Origin: Golubevia sp. BC0850
Lineage: Eukaryota; Basidiomycota; Exobasidiomycetes; Golubeviales; Golubeviaceae
DNA length: 64,000 nucleotides
Direction of reading: 5' to 3'
Assembly: GCA_012976225.1 (NCBI GenBank)
Contig: JAAVVG010000011.1
Location: 372,001 to 436,000, forward strand
The notes under the pieces are model-generated. The model searched no databases. It saw nothing but the letters and a program-made list of their open reading frames with translations, and had not been told where the DNA came from. Positions 1 through 10,077 of the stretch are shown here, in pieces. Position 1 is the stretch's first letter, and every line of letters begins with the position of its first letter. Both the position numbers and the translations under genes were made by a program.

Positions 1-1764
1 TTCGGTGGCTTCCCAAGCGTTGTAGTGAGCTGTCGAGAGGAAAGAAGGGAAAGCGAAGCATTAGCGAGAGCTTAGAATCTAACAGGATGTCAAGACTAGG
101 TGAATCTGATACTCACGAATCTTGGAGGAAACGTGGTGGGCAACGTGAGTCCTGGAGGAAGGTTAGGAGCATCAGGGGAGGTAACGAGAAGTCAGTATCG
201 AAGGATCGGCCAGTGAATCGTTTGTTTTTCGAGGAGACCGGGTTCTAATCTACTCACTCGGCGATTCCGTGAAGGAGGTAAGGTCCAACAGGTCCCAACC
301 AGCTACGATCGACAGTGCAAAGAGCTCCACGAGGGAAAGTCCAAGCTTCAGCCTTGTAGTGAGGTAGTAGAGGATCGGTGTGCTGAAGGAAAGTGATCAT
401 GACCAACCAGTTGTTAACCCAAAGGTAAGGAATTCCGTAGTAACGAATGACTTCTCCGAATCCACCTGAAGAGTAAGATCCCCAAGCAGCCAAGGCTGAA
501 AGAGTGATGGCGATTCCGATATCAGAGACGATGACTTGTTGACGATGACGAGCATCGAAGATGATGGCATCTGGGTTGAAGTCTGAGGGGTTCGAAGAAG
601 GGGAGAGTCCAAGTTAAGAATGGAGAAGGTAGAGATGAGTCGCGAGAACACGGAGTCGAAATGTTGGGAGCTGAGTCAGGCCAAAGCAGTGCTCCTCGCT
701 GAGAAGTTGGGTTGGTTATACGCCATGAGATTTCGATCTGATTAGATATCATTTCCCAAATCTAATGCTACTCTAGTCTGAGCATTGTCCTCCCTTTGCA
801 CGTGCTGTCTTCTCCACCTTGGCCCAAATTCTACCTCCCTACTTTTGCTCAGCTTGTACTCACGATTGGTTCCCTTTGGATAATGCAATTGACCAGAAGC
901 ATTTTGGATAAGGTATAAAGGCCATCCTAGAAGTTGTTGGACCAAGATGAAGACGAAGTTGTATAGAGGAGCATCTTCCAAAACTTCAGCCAACCATTCT
1001 CCAAAAGTCTCTTCCTCTTGAGGAGCAGCCTCTGACTTAGTGTTGTCCGATCCAGATAGAGCAGCGTCGACGTTTTGGGCATCAACTTGATCAGCCTCAG
1101 CTGGTTTGAGAGGAGATAGACCTTTTTGAGCTCTAGTTCTTGGGACAAAGACCTCATCTCTGGTGAGATGTCCAGTAGCTGCGTGGTGACGGGCGTGAGA
1201 AATTCTCCAGGAGTGGTATGGAACCAATAGAGCAGAGTGAAGGACCCAACCAACAGAGTTGTTGAGGGACTTTGACTCCGAGAAACCTTGATGACCACAT
1301 TCGTGAGCGATGACCCAGATTCCAGTCCAAACCAAACCTTGAGCTAGTGAGTAGAGAGCCCAGAGAGAGAAACGTGAGATAGAGTATTGAAGAGATTCGG
1401 ATAGGTAAGGAGTGATTGGTGATTTGGAGAAGTCTGTATTCTTCAAAGTTGGGTCAATGAAGGAAGCAGCATAGATGAGGATAGCGGTCAAGACAAAATC
1501 TTGAAGGACGTAGGCAAAGGATTTGATAGCGCTACGCTTGAAGCAGTGAGCTGGAATGGCAGAGAGCAAATCCTTGACGGTTAGGTTTGGAACCTGAAAC
1601 TGTTGAAGATCTTCGGTCTTGTATGGTTTAGCTTGACGATGGGATTGCTTGGAGGAAGTAGAGGGGGATTCAGTTGAAGGGGAGGAGTTGGAGGAAGATA
1701 GTTTCTGATTTCTCTGACTAGCAGAAGAAACGTTGGCAGAAGAGCCAGAGGAGACAGAAGTCAT
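1..1764 (-). CDS. FAD2: Delta-12 (oleoyl) fatty acid desaturase, 3' partial
   Basis: Membrane desaturase of the endoplasmic reticulum that introduces the delta-12 double bond into oleoyl chains to give linoleate. Four exons are visible: 864-1764, 258-582, 117-151 and 1-29 (continuing outside the window). All three histidine boxes are present: HECGH at about residues 154-158, HARHH about 35 residues later, and HVAHH in the 117-151 exon, followed after an intron by the conserved IPHYNAWEATE stretch. Hydrophobic segments lie between boxes one and two and around WLVMITFLQHTDP, as in the family. I chose the ATG at 1764, which gives a Ser-rich N-terminus; the frame stays open upstream but is pyrimidine-rich leader. 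The 281-base intron at 583-863 is long for this window. An omega-3 or bifunctional desaturase of the same family cannot be excluded. Confidence 0.9.
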
Positions 1765-2154
1765 GATTCGTGAAAGAAGAAGGCAGTGAAAGAATGGAAA
1801 GAAAGGATAAGATGAAGAGGAGATGGTCCTTGGAGAGTAGAAGAGAGAGGAAGAAAGTAGTTGAGAAATTCTTGAGTGGGGGCGCTGCTGCTCTGAGCTT
1901 GTCGGGGACTCGATGAGCTTAGTCAGAGAGATCCCCAAAATAACGATGTTCTAATTGTCTTCTGAAAGAACCAGCATTTTCATTCTGTCTCTTTTTCAAT
2001 CTCATCGAGCTTGCATTCATTTGGTACTCGTAATCACAAGGAAAGGGAAGCGAAATCAGGAGGAGGAGAGAAGTTCAGAGCCAATCACAGAGCTCCGAGT
2101 TACAGCCTATCCTTCCTTATAATTCCCTCGTCCAAGTTCCAACTCAATGAAGCC
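1765..2154. other. Intergenic: desaturase promoter and 3' flank of HYPK-like gene
   Basis: On the minus strand this holds the leader and promoter of the desaturase; the part next to the ATG is pyrimidine-rich. The rest is the 3' flank of the next gene. I see no further gene. Confidence 0.5.
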
Positions 2155-2874
2155 CTATGATGGAACCATCAAACCAGTCAAAGCCTTGGTGAGATCTCCT
2201 TCAGCTGCAATCAGCGCTCGTTCAGCAACTCCAGCTGGAATCAGGAGCTCTTTCGTCTGGGGAGAAAGGAGTGGCAAGAAGAAAGTGGCAACACGAATCA
2301 AAGCAAGTAGGACATGGTTCAGTAGAAAGAAAGATCAGGTTTCATGTTCTTCTGCGTCTCTCAACAGAAAGTCGAAAGTAAAGAAGAGACATGAGATCCA
2401 GCAAGGAGTGAGGACGAAACTCACCAAGAATTGTACGTCGTCCTTCTTTGGCTTAACAGCACCCTTTGGTTTCTCTAGATGAGCTGGATCTGAGTAGCAA
2501 ATGGAATCAACTGCTCGCTCCATCTTACTCCTTTCGAAAGTGTAATCTCCTTGAGAATCAGCGAAGGCTTGAATTACCTGAACATTTGAGAACGGAGATT
2601 GGGTCAGGAAGAAAGCTCAGACTGGATCGGTATGAGCTGTGTGCTTTCAGCTTCACTTTTAGATCATTCCAAAGGCATGTAAATTCAAGAAGGTAGGGAG
2701 CAGGCAAGATTGTCTGATCGGAACTTCGCTCGACGTTCTCCTGGAAAGTCGAACAAGCTCTCTTCGTTCATCAAAGTGTAACGCCCTTTGCTTTTTGGAC
2801 GTCTATCAGAAGTTGAGGATGCCACTACTCACCTCTGATTGACCGTTGGCGTTTCCTTTTCCTTTGGACATCAT
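2155..2874 (-). CDS. HYPK-like UBA-domain protein (NatA-associated)
   Basis: Small protein of about 99 residues from three exons: 2833-2874, 2425-2577 and 2155-2256, all joined in phase 0. The central part (FERSKMERAVDSI, then a charged stretch ending KPKKDDVQFL) and the C-terminal helix bundle (AGVAERALIAAEGDLTKAL) follow the order seen in huntingtin-interacting protein K. There, a predicted helix precedes a UBA-like domain that binds and restrains the NatA N-terminal acetyltransferase on ribosomes. The N-terminus, MMSKGKGNANGQSE, is short and basic; two ATGs lie in tandem and I took the first. The family call rests on pattern similarity recalled from HYPK, not on an alignment. The alternative is another small UBA or NAC-type protein. 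Confidence 0.6.
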
Positions 2875-3036
2875 CTTGTTTGGGAAAGAAAAGAATGAAT
2901 ATTTTCTTCTTTAGGGGGAGACGGAGCCACGTGGGAACAGCGTACAGAAAGAGGTGGAAACGTGAGACCTATGATTCCAATTGTTATATTTGTACATTCA
3001 GCCAACTTTCAGAAATGTTTGCTCAAGGTTCTTGAT

Positions 3037-4204
3037 TCAAGCAGCGTGAGAAGAGGAGGTGCCATTCTGACCAGCTTCGCCTTCTTTTGGAGCTCCACGA
3101 AGATATTGATTGACCACTGTTCAGAGAAAAGGATAGATGAAATCAGTCGGAAGAAGATCTGAAACGATGTCTCCAATTCCGAGAGGTCTCACCTTGGGCG
3201 AAAGCAGATCCTTGTTTCTAAGAGAGAGGTGGAGATGAGATACGTCAGCATTCGACGTAGGATGGTCCCGACGACCTGAATTTGGCTCACTCTAGCAACA
3301 GAAAGATCATTGTCAGTTGGTGGACGATCAAGTTTACTAGTAGCACCCACGATAGTACTAGCACCGTAAGAAGAAGATCCGATGATCTCTTCATTGACGC
3401 TCAATTCTGGATACATTTCCCCGATTGGAACGAAGATGATACCATGATGAGCGTAGAATGGTAGAGTAGTCAAGGCAGTAGATTCGATTCCTCCGTGTTG
3501 AATAGCCGCAGCAGCTATTTGATTGAAAAAGAAGGAGTTAGCCGACTCGATGGAATCTTGGAAAGCTCTTTCGTTTCCTCACTCACTAAAAACTCCTCCA
3601 AACTTTCCAGCTAGAGCATTAGACTTCCAAAGTTTTCCCGTCGAATCGAAAAATGTGGAAACTTGGGCACTAAGTCTCCCAAAGCGAGTTGGCGACCCAA
3701 TAATGTACCCATCGAATTCTACCATTCTAGCTGGAGTGATGGTTGGAAGCTCAGAAATAGGAGCTTTGTTCTAAATTGACATGAGGTAGAGTCAGATCCG
3801 GTAATGAGGAATGAAAAATTCAGTACTTCAGGGTGTAAAATTCAACGCCACTTCACTTCGACGTCACTTCACTTTCTTGGAAACTCACGGCATGCATCTT
3901 TCCTAAACTTAAAAAATGAGGAAAGAAAAGTATGAGGAATCAGGATTGATGAGTTAACAGAGGTGAAAAGAGACGGAGATTTAGAGTGAGAAAAGACTTC
4001 AAAAACTCACATTTCTGTGGAAAGAGTCTCTGGAAATTGAAACACTTGAACATCTGCTCCAGTTTCTTTGATTCCATCTTCAACTGACTTGGCTAGGGCT
4101 GCAACATGACCAAAGGTACTGTAAACGAGAACAGCGATAGAAGCTTTTCTGGATTGAGTAGAAACTTCGGATGGAGAAGAAGATTGGTTTTGGAGAGAAG
4201 ACAT
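3037..4204 (-). CDS. NAD(P)H:quinone oxidoreductase, WrbA/Pst2 type
   Basis: Flavodoxin-fold FMN enzyme that reduces quinones by two electrons, giving oxidative-stress protection in the cytosol. Six exons assemble in frame. The first (4011-4204) carries ASIAVLVYSTFGHVAALAKS, the FMN phosphate-binding loop. A 19-base exon then restores the family's KMHA. The third (about 3587-3772) has EFDGYIIGSPTRFGRLSAQV and FFDSTGKLW. The fourth has TTLPFYAHHGIIFVPIG, with the HHG of the active site. The last exons read FAQVVNQYLRG and a short Ser/Ala tail ending HAA. Length is about 240 residues, slightly above the bacterial enzyme because of an N-terminal Ser/Gln extension. It is the fungal Pst2/Rfs1/Ycp4 group; which member cannot be said. 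Confidence 0.9.
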
Positions 4205-4704
4205 GATTCGAAGAGTTTGAGGATGGCAAGAGGAGATGAAAGAGGAATTTTTGAAAACAGAGTATTGAGAGGGAGGGCAAGAAGAAGAAGAAGTGGAGTT
4301 GTGAAATCAGTCGAAGGTAAAGGGGCTCATGCGCTCATTCTATGCGTGCAACTTCATGCTGTTTCATACTCTCCCTTCCTTCATCTAAGCCTCCCAATCT
4401 CTCAATGGAACTTTTCTACCTCAAGGGATAAGTCTCATTGAGGGAAGAAAAAAAGGAAAAAAGAAAAAAAAAAAAAAAAAAAGCCAGCAAAGAATCTTGA
4501 ACGGACTTCTTCCAGGAAGCTGTTGTCAACATCCCACGCCACAAGACCCACTCAATCATCATACTTCTCCCTTCTTGAAAGCACGTAAGGAATTTGCTTT
4601 CAAAAGAAATAAATCTAAAAAATAGTAGGAACAAAAAATGCTATCGACCTTCTACATTTCAAGAAACTACCTAACTTTCACAGAGATTCGAGACATGAGG
4701 AACT
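4205..4704. other. Intergenic with A-rich tract
   Basis: This contains the promoter and leader of the quinone reductase and the 3' flank of the Gly/Asn-rich gene. The notable element is an A-rich run at 4448-4482 that includes 19 consecutive A at 4464-4482. I see no coding sequence. Confidence 0.5.
4464..4482 (+). repeat. Poly(A) homopolymer, 19 bases
   Basis: Nineteen uninterrupted A residues, preceded by shorter A runs separated by single or paired G. There is no adjacent target duplication or element, so I read it as a simple low-complexity tract. Confidence 0.9.
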
Positions 4705-5885
4705 TTAACCCAACATGCTCATCAAACTTCCAAGTCCACCTTGAGAGCCTCCAATCATTCCTGACATTTTGTTCTTGATCATTAACTGCAGGAGAGGAGT
4801 GAAAACAAAGAGAGATTAAAGGGTTTTTGAGAGATGAGAATGAACAAGTGGAAGGTTGTTTGAAGGAATTGAGGTTAAAAGATGTGGTTTGAGAGTAGAG
4901 TTGAAGATCATGCAAAGAAACGTTTGGAGATTACAAAGGGAGTTTTGGAGATTAGAAGAAGTCAGAAAGAGAGAATCAGTTAACAGAATGAGAACCAGGG
5001 AGTTACTCTCAAGCCTTTCCCTACAATGCTCTTTCTTTCCAAGTTCTCAGTCTGATTGTTTCCTGCAGACCCCACTGAACGAAAATGTTTATAGCAGACT
5101 TGCTCGAAAGTTGCTCTCTCCCATCGTGTTCCGCCATAGCCTGTCGGCACAGAGCTCCACATAAAACTTACCTTCATCATAGTTTCTCCAGCAGAAGTCA
5201 TCGCACTTTCCTTATCCCCACCAGATACCTGGCCATTTCCTGACTTCTGGTCGAACATTTTACCAGCTTGAGCCATCGCTTTAGAGAGATCAAAGGGTAG
5301 TTAGGTAGATTGACATGAGCAATCAAGTCCAACCATCTCCACCTCAGCTCTCCTTCCTCACGTAGCTTAGAACAAGACAACTTACCAGCACCAATCAATT
5401 TGCTCTGCATATCACCTCCACCACTCCCACCTCCCCCGCCCAAAACGCTCTTCAGAGCATTCAACGCGGCAGCGTTTCCGATTTCAGAAGAATGAGCTGC
5501 TTCATTTGAGTTGTTGACCTTTTCGGCGTGTTGCATGACTTGGTTCTCATCTACATCTCCTGACATATTGCCTTGTTGAGATTTGAGGAAGGAGGCGGCT
5601 GAGAGAGAAGAGAGGCATGCCTTGGTTAGAGCGGAAGGGGAGAAGGGCTGAAGGAGTGGAGTGGTGAATAGAATTCTGATACCAACCAGAAGACATTAAA
5701 CCAGAATCTTGATTTGAATCATGTTGTTGACCATGACTAACTAGAGATGCGATCGATCCAATGTCAAAGCCTCCGCTGTTGCCTCCTTGATTTTGGTGGT
5801 TACCACCTTGCTGTTGCTGATTGTTGTTGTTACCTTGATTTTGATTCTCTAGAAATTGCTTGCCTGCGTTGAATAAGGAATCCAT
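4705..5885 (-). CDS. Gly/Asn/Gln-rich fungal protein (DUF7721-like)
   Basis: Function unknown. It starts MDSLFNAGKQFLENQNQG, followed by an Asn/Gln/Gly low-complexity run, then GGFDIGSIASLVSHGQQH. After an intron it reads SGDVDENQVMQHAEKV, then NAAALNALKSVLGGGGG, and after a further intron AMAQAGKMFDQKSGNGQVSG; the last exon ends GLGSLMSMLG. This order (short N-terminal helix, Q/N/G spacer, AAALxALK, MAQAGKMFD, Gly-rich tail) is what I recall of a conserved but uncharacterised fungal family (DUF7721). There is no signal peptide or membrane span. The donor of the first intron near 5675 is uncertain. The gene is divergent from the Doa1 gene with only 150 bases between the start codons. Confidence 0.65.
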
Positions 5886-6035
5886 TGTTCGATGAATTGA
5901 TGATGATTGTGTTTGAGAGAAAGAAGCAAGTGGATCACTCAAAAGTGGCCTGTGCGTTCTGAGTATGAGTACAGCGATCGGACTCTCCCACCTCTCTTTC
6001 CACCAATTCCATTCCAATTGATACAAAGACAAAGA
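5886..6035. promoter_or_regulatory. Short divergent promoter
   Basis: Only 150 bases separate the ATG of the Gly/Asn-rich protein (minus) from that of the Doa1-like gene (plus), so both transcripts must start within or very close to this stretch. I see no clear TATA box. Confidence 0.45.
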
Positions 6036-9000
6036 ATGACGTCGACCAGTCCATTCAAATTATCTTGTCAATTACCGGATCATTCAGGTGATGTAATTAT
6101 CAGCAACCAGCTTTCTTCCTCTGTCTCTCCCTCTGACCCACTCACTTATACTCACACTCACTTACTCACTCCCTCCCTCACTCCCTCCTCACCACTCAAG
6201 GTTCGATCCATTTCAACGCTTCAACTGCCGTCTGGAACAGATCTGATCCTTTCAGGTTCAAGAGATCAAACAGCCAAGTTATGGGCTCGAAAAGCAGGTG
6301 AAAGAGATTTTGGTATAGTTGAGACTTTAGGTGGGAATGGTGGTTTCGTCAATTCAACCGCTTTCTTACAAACTCAAGGTCAAGGTAAGGACATAAATCT
6401 ACTCATCTTACTTCATTTCAGCTCCTTTGGGTCGAGGGAGCTTTCAAAAGATCTGTACCCACTCATTCCACCCTCTCCACCCCCCCCACCCAATCAGTAA
6501 TCGCCTTGACTTCAGGTCAAGATTCCCTTATCAATGGTTATCCAATTACAACTTCACCTTCATCAAATTCATATTCCTCTGGTTTGACAATCCCAACTTC
6601 ACCTGAATATTCTTTAGTTGGTCATAAAGATAACGTCTGTACTTTAGATGTCTTTAACCCTCAAGGCACCTTTGGAGGAGCTGAAGCTTATCTAGTTTCT
6701 GGAAGTTGGGACAAGACTGCTAAAGTTTGGAAAGGTTGGAAAGAAGTGGCTGAATTCAAGGGTCACTTACAGGCGGTTTGGAGTGTGAAATGTGTGGATG
6801 AGGATAAAATTTTGACTGGTGAGTTATGCGAGACCTCGGATGGGATTCAATTCATTGGGGGAAAGTTGCAAGGAATACTGATGTTGAGATCGATCCAGTT
6901 AGAGAGGAAGACTTTGAGATAGAGATTACTCTTTCTTGCCATCCTTATCTCCTTTCTTCTCACCTACTCTTATCATCTCTAACATCTACTCTCTTTCTCT
7001 CTCTTCTTTCCCTATCCATCTCATTGCTCTGTTCTTTTCCCTTATCAAAATCTTCAAATCATCGCTTCTCTCCCCTTCAGCCTCAGCCGACAAACTAGTT
7101 CGTCTATGGTCAATCAAATCTCCTTCTGAACCAATAGCAATCTTCTCTGGTCATACAGATGCAGTTAGAGGTCTAGAAATCCTAGATGATGGAAAAGGTT
7201 TCGCAAGTTGTGGAAACGACGGGTGAGTAGCTTCTACTCGAGTGGTTCTCTCTTCGTCTCGAATTCCAAGACCATCTATCTCATGTCTTCATGTGGGGCT
7301 TGGATCTTTGACTTTTCATCTCTCCTAATTTAAATTTTCTCTTCTGTTTTCCTTCTGTGGTTTCATTCTCTGATTAGAACTATCAACCTCTATTCTTTAG
7401 CTTCTTACAACGTTGGATCAACCGCAAATCAACCAGCTTTAACCCTTCATGGTCATACTAGTTTTGTTTATTCGCTTTCTATGCTTCCGGGAGAAGGAAA
7501 TGAAGGTGAAGGTGTGGTTAGTAGTGGCGAAGATGGAAGTTTGAGAGTTTGGGGAGGTGAGTGAAACACAGTGTGAAGAGTTAGGGGGACGTCATTTATG
7601 AAAAATTGAGAAGCTGACGCTTTTATGATCTCCCGTATTGGATCGGAACTTTCTATTCCTTCTATAACAGAGGATGGAAGTCTAGTTCAAACGATCACAA
7701 TCCCTGCTATATCGGTCTGGACAGTTTCGACTTTGAATAACGGAGATTTGGTTTGTGGAAGTAGTGACAATTTCGTAAGGGTTTTCACTCGTTCTCAAAA
7801 GATGATTGCGAATGGAGATGAATTGAAGGTGAGAGAACTTTTGGTCCTTTCGTCTCTTTTGAGGAGAGGTCTTTTTGACCTGCTCTGATCCCTCTCACTT
7901 TCCCCTTATCTCTCAGGCCTACGAAACTACAATCTCTTCTCAAGCATTAAACAAAACTCAGGTAGGAGATATCAAAGCAGAATCACTTCCAGGTCCAGAA
8001 GCACTTCAAGTTCCAGGAACTCAAGAAGGACAAACCAAGATGATTAGATCCGGTTCTTTAATTGAAGCTCATCAATGGTCAACAGCAACTTCTTCATGGG
8101 TTAAAATAGGCGAAGTGGTAGGAGGTGTAGGAAATTCTCAAAAACAACTTTACAAAGGAAAGGAATTTGATCATGTCTTTGATGTAGACATAGCAGATGG
8201 AATCCCACCTTTAAAATTACCTTACAATTTAAGTGAGAACCCATATGGAGCTGCTCAGAAATTCTTGGAAGCTAACGATTTACCTAGTGCTTATACAGAT
8301 CAAGTTGTTAAGTTTATAGAGAAAAATACTGAGGGCGTTGAATTAGGTGGAGGAAGTGGAGAATTTGTTGATCCTTATACTGGGGCTAGTAGATATACGG
8401 CTAATCCAGCTGGAGCTACAAGACCTAGTAACAATGCTAACAGAGGAACTCACCAATCTAACAATTCGAATTGGAATCAAAACAATAACGTCAATTCTAT
8501 TAATGGTGGAGTTGGAAACAATGTAGATCCATTTACTAGATCTGAACCTAAGAAACCACCTCCTCAAACTGCTATTATTCCGATGAAAACTTTCTTATCC
8601 TTCAAAACTTTGAACATTCCGATGGTTAAAACTAAGATCTTACAATTTAACGGACAAGTCGATCCTTCGGTGAGAGCCCAACCCCTTGATTCTGTTCCCC
8701 GGACTTTCTTCGCTTCTCAAGTCCTGATTAACTCTTCTTTGCTTCTCTTTCCCTTTTGCCTCTTTTCAAAGGTCGCAATGTCAGAAACCGACCTCAAAAC
8801 TCTAGACAATCTCCTATCTTCTCTGACTCGAGGACCTTCAGCTCTACCTCTCGATCTTTCCCTTCTACAAACGCTTCTCGTCAAGTGGCCGACATCTCTT
8901 CGTTTCCCAGTACTTGACGTCTATCGTCTAGCGAGTGTTGGTTCCTCAACCACTCCTCCAGAAGACGTCTCTATCAAAGCTTTGGAGGCTGCTGATTGGA

Positions 9001-9888
9001 GCAAGAGTTGGCCATTGGATGATGCTTCCAAGAAAGAAAGAGACACTCTAAGTATGATCGCTTTGAGATGTGTTGTGAATAGTTGGAACCGAAATGATGG
9101 AAAAAGTAGGGAAGGTTTGGAGAGAAATGGTGAATTGGTGAGTTTCCATTCAATTTGACCTAACGCTCCTTCGCGGTTCTCATTCTTAATGACCTTGGCT
9201 CCTGATTTTCCAATTCCCGTATGAATTTTTCTCTTCTCAACAGATCTTGGCGAGTCTTCGAGGAAAAGGTCCTTCTTCTCAATTCAGGCATTTGGGAAAG
9301 AATGGTAGAATTGCGTTCAGTACTGTCCTTTTGAAGTGAGTACTCTCTCGTCTTGGTTGACTACTCCTTCTCTATGCTTACGCTCTCTGCTTCTCTCTCT
9401 CTCCAAAGCTTCTCTGTCCATCTTGTTGGATCAATGCAGCCTTCAACATTAGCTTCTCCAACTCTGGAGTTGATCGTTGATGTGAGTCCTTGCCCTTCTC
9501 GAAGGTATTCGATCCTTGTTCTGATTGTCAATGTAATCTTTCTCTTCCTCTTCTCAGGTTTTGTCTCAAGAAGAAGGTGATGCCGAAGTGATTTATAGAT
9601 CACTCGTAGCTCTTGGTAATCTGGTCAGTATCCTTTCTCAAACAAGATTCAGTTTTACTGCTCTCTCATCCTCTACCAGCAATTCGCTTACTGATCATCT
9701 TTTCCCTTCATCTCTTTCGCTGTACCTCAAACCAGCTCGTTGCCAAATCAGCAACGTCTCTCCAAAAATCATCAACCTCGATAGCCAAGGATCTAAGTGA
9801 GAATTGGGCCAGTGCTTCGAAGGAAGAAAGGATCAAGCTCATTCACAGAGAGGTCTTGATTAAGGAGGCGTTGGTGAGAGGGGTTTAG
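6036..9888 (+). CDS. DOA1: Doa1/Ufd3/PLAA-like WD40-PFU-PUL protein
   Basis: Ubiquitin-binding cofactor of the Cdc48/p97 ATPase, acting in ubiquitin homeostasis and mitochondrial or ER protein quality control. N-terminal WD40 repeats run from about 6036 to 7800 (LSGSRDQTAKLWA, VSGSWDKTAKVWKGW, ADKLVRLWSIKSP, SSGEDGSLRVWG, CGSSDNFVRVF). The PFU ubiquitin-binding domain follows (KGKEFDHVFDVDIADG, PLKLPYNLSENPYGAAQKFL), then an Asn-rich spacer (about 8400-8540). The PUL armadillo domain starts at TAIIPMKTFLSFKTLNI and ends in the last exon (EERIKLIHREVLIKEALVRGV). About ten exons. The first junction is GGTGAT/gtaatt at 6093 and ctcaag/GTT at 6200, which restores the family reading HSGDVRSIST; that 108-base intron has no in-frame stop. 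Length and domain order are normal. Confidence 0.92.
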
Positions 9889-10077
9889 AATTCAAATGCT
9901 AGCAGCAGCTGCTCTCTTTAATGAGTGTGACCTTTTTTTTTTTTTTTGGCGATTGTGTGTTGATTCAAAAACAACGCGACTGTTCAATTCTATCATTCGT
10001 CGAGATCGTTCAAATTCAGATTCGTAATACAGAGCAAGGTAGTAAGAGAACGACAAAATGGCGACAAGGGACAGAAA

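Noticed and set aside
583-863. Open frames within the 281-base desaturase intron as a separate gene
   Set aside because: Splicing at GTGAGT 863 and CAG 583 restores the conserved GTNHFNPDAI reading exactly, so this is an intron.
4464-4482. Poly(A) tract as the tail of a retrotransposed copy
   Set aside because: No LINE/SINE body, gene copy or target-site duplication lies next to it, and it stands among other short A runs.
6129-6195. CTCA/CTCC-type repeat as a satellite or array
   Set aside because: It is the pyrimidine-rich part of an intron in the Doa1 gene, without regular unit length.
6200-6212. GGTTCGATCC resembling a tRNA B box
   Set aside because: It lies at the start of a coding exon of the Doa1 gene and no A box or cloverleaf can be built around it.
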